Part shown: in pieces, positions 14,869 through 16,709 of the stretch | Position numbering within the stretch: position 1 is the first letter of the stretch | How the letters are laid out: the number at the start of each line of letters is the position of its first letter | Notes under the pieces: model-generated | The model's database searches: none | Told to the model about the DNA's origin: nothing | Seen by the model: the letters and a program-made list of their open reading frames with translations, nothing else | Assembly (NCBI GenBank): GCA_023423235.1 | Contig: JAFAFY010000123.1 | Span: forward strand, 1 to 16,709 | Source of the DNA: Pseudomonadota bacterium | GTDB lineage: Bacteria; Pseudomonadota; Gammaproteobacteria; Xanthomonadales; Xanthomonadaceae | Length of the DNA: 16,709 nt | Direction: 5' to 3' | Translations under genes and position numbers: made by a program

Positions 14869-15687
14869 ATGCAAGTCCGCAAATCGCGCCTCGGCCTGCT
14901 GGCCGCGGCGATCCTGGCCTGCGCAAGCGCCGGCGCCAGCGCACAGAACACCCTCACGATCGGCCCGGGATTCACCCCCGATCCGCTGCGTGCCACCGGC
15001 ACCACCGGCGGCGCCACCCAGGCCTCGCGCTTCGGCCCGCAATGCGCCGGCGCGATCCACAGCGCGCCCGACCACACCCTGCGCGTCACCGGCCCGGTCG
15101 ACGTGCGCATGTCGACCACCAGCAGCACCGATTCGACCCTGGTCGTGGTCGGCCCGGCCGGTGTGTTCTGCGACGACGACGGCGGCGAGATGCTCGACGC
15201 CCGGCTCGACGCGCGCCTGACCCCGGGCGAATACGCGGTGTACGTGGGCCATATCGAACGCGCCGGCAGCTACACCCTGTCGATCACCGAGAACCTCGGC
15301 GGCAGCGGCGGTGCCGCAAGCGCGGGCCAGTACGGCAACTTCACCCTCGGCGCCGGCTTCATGCCCGACCCGCAGACCGGACGTGGCGAGACCGGCGGGC
15401 GGGTCGATGCCAGCACCTATGGCGCGCACTGCACCGGCATGATCGACACCAGCCCCGACCATCGCCTGACCATCACCTCGACCGTGGGCCTGCGGATCTC
15501 GGTGGAGAGCACCACCGACTCCAGCCTGGTCATCCGCGGCCCCGGCAAGGTGCTGTGCGACGACGACAGCGGCGGCGCGCTGGACGCGGCGGTGGTCGAC
15601 ACCTTCCGCCCGGGCGAGTACGAGATCTACGTCGGCCATCTCGGCAACAGCGGCAGCTACACCCTGTCGATCACCGAGACCAACTGA
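14869..15687 (+). CDS. Secreted protein with two tandem beta-sandwich-like domains
   Basis: 272 residues. AGGGGAG at 14856-14862 fixes the ATG. The signal peptide ends near ASAQ (about residue 25). The mature protein is two copies of one domain of about 115 residues (about 28-141 and 157-270) joined by a Gly/Ser/Ala linker. Each copy has F.PDP, TGG, a Cys in G..C.G.I, PDH.L, DS.LV..GP, CDDD.GG, PG.Y..YVGH and GSYTLSITE. Paired cysteines (59/101 and 188/230) suggest a disulfide in each domain, and the CDDD loops (101-104, 230-233) could bind calcium. The fold resembles the bacterial pre-peptidase C-terminal (PPC) type, but no catalytic domain is attached, so a binding or adhesive role is possible. 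I do not know the named family. The gene ends in a hairpin at 15694. Confidence 0.8.
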   Translation: MQVRKSRLGLLAAAILACASAGASAQNTLTIGPGFTPDPLRATGTTGGATQASRFGPQCAGAIHSAPDHTLRVTGPVDVRMSTTSSTDSTLVVVGPAGVFCDDDGGEMLDARLDARLTPGEYAVYVGHIERAGSYTLSITENLGGSGGAASAGQYGNFTLGAGFMPDPQTGRGETGGRVDASTYGAHCTGMIDTSPDHRLTITSTVGLRISVESTTDSSLVIRGPGKVLCDDDSGGALDAAVVDTFRPGEYEIYVGHLGNSGSYTLSITETN

Positions 15688-15693
15688 GCGCAA

Positions 15694-15727
15694 CGGCCCG
15701 GCCAAGCGGCTGCCGGACGCCGGGCCG
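15694..15727. terminator. Hairpin between convergent genes
   Basis: CGGCCCGGC (15694-15702) pairs perfectly with GCCGGGCCG (15719-15727) around a 16-base loop, seven bases after the stop of the two-domain protein. It could act in both directions. No T-run is present. Confidence 0.45.
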
Positions 15728-15732
15728 CGCGG

Positions 15733-15825
15733 TCATTCCTGGCGCAGCGCGGCGATCGGGTCGAGCTGCGCGGCCTGGCGCGCCGGATGGACGCCGAACG
15801 CCAGACCGATCAGCAGCGCACGCAC
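15733..15825 (-). pseudogene. C-terminal remnant of a MacB/FtsX-type ABC permease
   Basis: The minus strand encodes RALLIGLAFGVHPARQAAQLDPIAALRQE followed by TGA (shown in pieces: ALLIGLAFGVHPARQAA, then LDPIAALRQE). This is the classic end of MacB-family FtsX permeases: last membrane helix, then FG..PA..AA.LDPI.ALR.E. Only about 30 codons are present. The bases upstream on this strand (15826-15916) encode nothing permease-like, and then an unrelated coding region ends. The rest of the gene has been lost, probably by deletion or by insertion of the neighbouring segment. The remnant can only be judged by this short motif, but the match is specific. Confidence 0.7.
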
Positions 15826-15856
15826 AAGGCAGGTTCGAGCAAACCGGTTCCTGTTT

Positions 15857-15882
15857 GTCATTCGCGCCCTCGCGTGAATGAC
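15857..15882. repeat. Palindromic element beside the permease remnant
   Basis: GTCATTC (15857-15863) pairs with GAATGAC (15876-15882), extended inwards by GCG/CGC, with a two-base bulge and a CCCT loop. It sits in the gap between the permease remnant and the 3' end of the next minus-strand gene. It could be the terminator of that gene, although the flanking run on that strand is AAAC rather than T, or a REP-like element at a rearrangement junction. Confidence 0.35.
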
Positions 15883-15916
15883 GGCCTGTCGGAGGTTGCA
15901 GAAAGACGCGTCGGAT

Positions 15917-16709
15917 TCAGAGCTGCTGTGCGCGGCCGTTGGCCAGTGCCCGGTCGAGCAACTGCCACACCGCGGTTTCGGCCTGGCGCGTGGCCTCGGT
16001 CTGGCGTTGGCCGAGGGCCGCCTGGCGGCGCCCGAGTTCGGCCTGCTGCGTGGCCAGCGCCTGCTGGCGGGCGCTGATGTCCGCCTGTTCGCCTGGCGTC
16101 GCCGTACCGGCCTCGCCATCGAGTGCCCGCTGCGCCGCGGCCAGTGCGATGCGGGCCTGGCGCCCACCCAGTTCACCCTGTTGCGTGCCCAGCGCGCCCT
16201 GTTGCTGGCCGAGTTCGGCCTGCTCGCGGCCCAGCCGGGTGACCGGGGCGAACGCGGCGTCGAAGCGGCGCAGGGTGGCGGGGTCGCGGATCACGTAGCG
16301 CGCGTCGCCGCGCCGGAACCACAGCACCTCGGCGTTGCCGGCGCTGGCGCGGACCTCGGCCAGGTCGGGGGCGGAACCGTTCATCACCACGCTGTCGTCG
16401 GCATGCGTGCGCACGTAGGCCTGGGACGGGCGCGGACGCGTGGCCTGGGCCGCGACGGCCTCGGGAGTCAGCGTGATGCGTCCCCTGCCCGAGGAGACGA
16501 GCAGCAGCGCCGGTCGTTCCCCGGACCCGCTGTCGTCGCCGGCGATGGTCACGGCGGCCTTGGCCGCTTCACCCGCGTCGGTCGCGGCTGCGGCGATCTC
16601 CGCGTGCTCGGCGGCGCTCGGCAGCACGGTGCGGACTGCAGGCGCCGCTGGCGCGACCGGCGCGGCAGGTGCCTGCGGCACCGCCGGTGCCGGGGCGGGG
16701 GACGGGGCG
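15917..16709 (-). CDS. C-terminal part of an M56/BlaR1-like or related Gln-rich heptad protein
   Basis: Only the 3' portion is in the window; the frame is open to the right edge. From the edge it reads an Ala/Pro-rich linker (APAAPVAPAAPAV), a domain with RPALLLVSSGRGRITLTPEA, DDSVVMNGSAPDLAEV and VLWFRRGDARYVIRDPATL, then a long Gln/Ala-rich helix with heptads of the form LG.QQ.. / LG.RQ.. (AELGQQQ, GALGTQQ, GELGGRQ), and a C-terminal AVWQLLDRALANGRAQQL. From memory this layout matches the C-terminal extensions of some Xanthomonadaceae M56-family metallopeptidase/antirepressor-like proteins, with 'WFRR...YVIRD' before the heptads. The peptidase domain itself would be off the window, so the assignment is tentative. 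The stop is TGA at 15917-15919. Confidence 0.6.
   Translation of the reverse strand, partial: APSPAPAPAVPQAPAAPVAPAAPAVRTVLPSAAEHAEIAAAATDAGEAAKAAVTIAGDDSGSGERPALLLVSSGRGRITLTPEAVAAQATRPRPSQAYVRTHADDSVVMNGSAPDLAEVRASAGNAEVLWFRRGDARYVIRDPATLRRFDAAFAPVTRLGREQAELGQQQGALGTQQGELGGRQARIALAAAQRALDGEAGTATPGEQADISARQQALATQQAELGRRQAALGQRQTEATRQAETAVWQLLDRALANGRAQQL

Noticed and set aside
1..16709. tRNA, rRNA, CRISPR arrays, insertion sequences or integrase genes
   Set aside because: None was recognised on reading both strands; apparent repeats are within-protein repeats (ankyrin, heptads, the two-domain protein) or paralogous genes.

Overview
The window is very GC-rich DNA with strong third-position GC bias. 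It looks like a chromosomal segment from a Xanthomonadaceae-type gammaproteobacterium (Lysobacter, Luteimonas, Stenotrophomonas or Xanthomonas relatives). This rests on the styles of NtrC, SodC, FadI, HemY and gamma-glutamyltransferase and on the many envelope lipoproteins. The species assignment is inference, since no rRNA or species marker is present.

Layout. Plus strand, 2-1999: the 3' end of ntrC/glnG, then two adjacent Cu/Zn superoxide dismutase-type lipoproteins. The first has lost most metal ligands and the second has all of them. Minus strand, 2363-3271: a conserved-looking protein of unknown function, divergent from a FadI-like thiolase (3376-4653, plus). A DUF4349 lipoprotein follows (5009-6016, plus), convergent with hemY (6251-7516, minus).

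The centre, 7674-11903, all minus strand, is the most interesting part. It holds two successive pairs, each a cytosolic-looking serine lipase/esterase (GHSxGGG nucleophile motif, no signal peptide) followed by an exported ankyrin-repeat (putative lipo)protein. In transcription order these are lipase B (520 aa), ankyrin B (243 aa), lipase A (313 aa) and ankyrin A (242 aa). The lipases are paralogous to each other and so are the ankyrin proteins, so the whole pair seems to have duplicated. The order toxin-like hydrolase then envelope protein suggests an antibacterial effector/immunity locus. That function is inference; no secretion apparatus is in the window.

Divergent from this module, 12023-13463 is a gamma-glutamyltransferase gene broken by an internal out-of-frame deletion. 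Two secreted proteins follow: one unrecognised (13701-14759) and one with two copies of a Cys/Asp-rich beta-sandwich-like domain (14869-15687). The right end carries about 30 codons of the C-terminus of a MacB/FtsX-type permease with no gene body (minus). Last is the C-terminal part of a Gln-rich heptad-repeat protein resembling the tails of Xanthomonadaceae M56/BlaR1-like proteins, which runs off the window edge.

Overall the housekeeping genes (ntrC, sodC, fadI, hemY) are interrupted by an accessory, duplicated module and by two decayed genes, so 7674-15917 looks like a locally plastic region.
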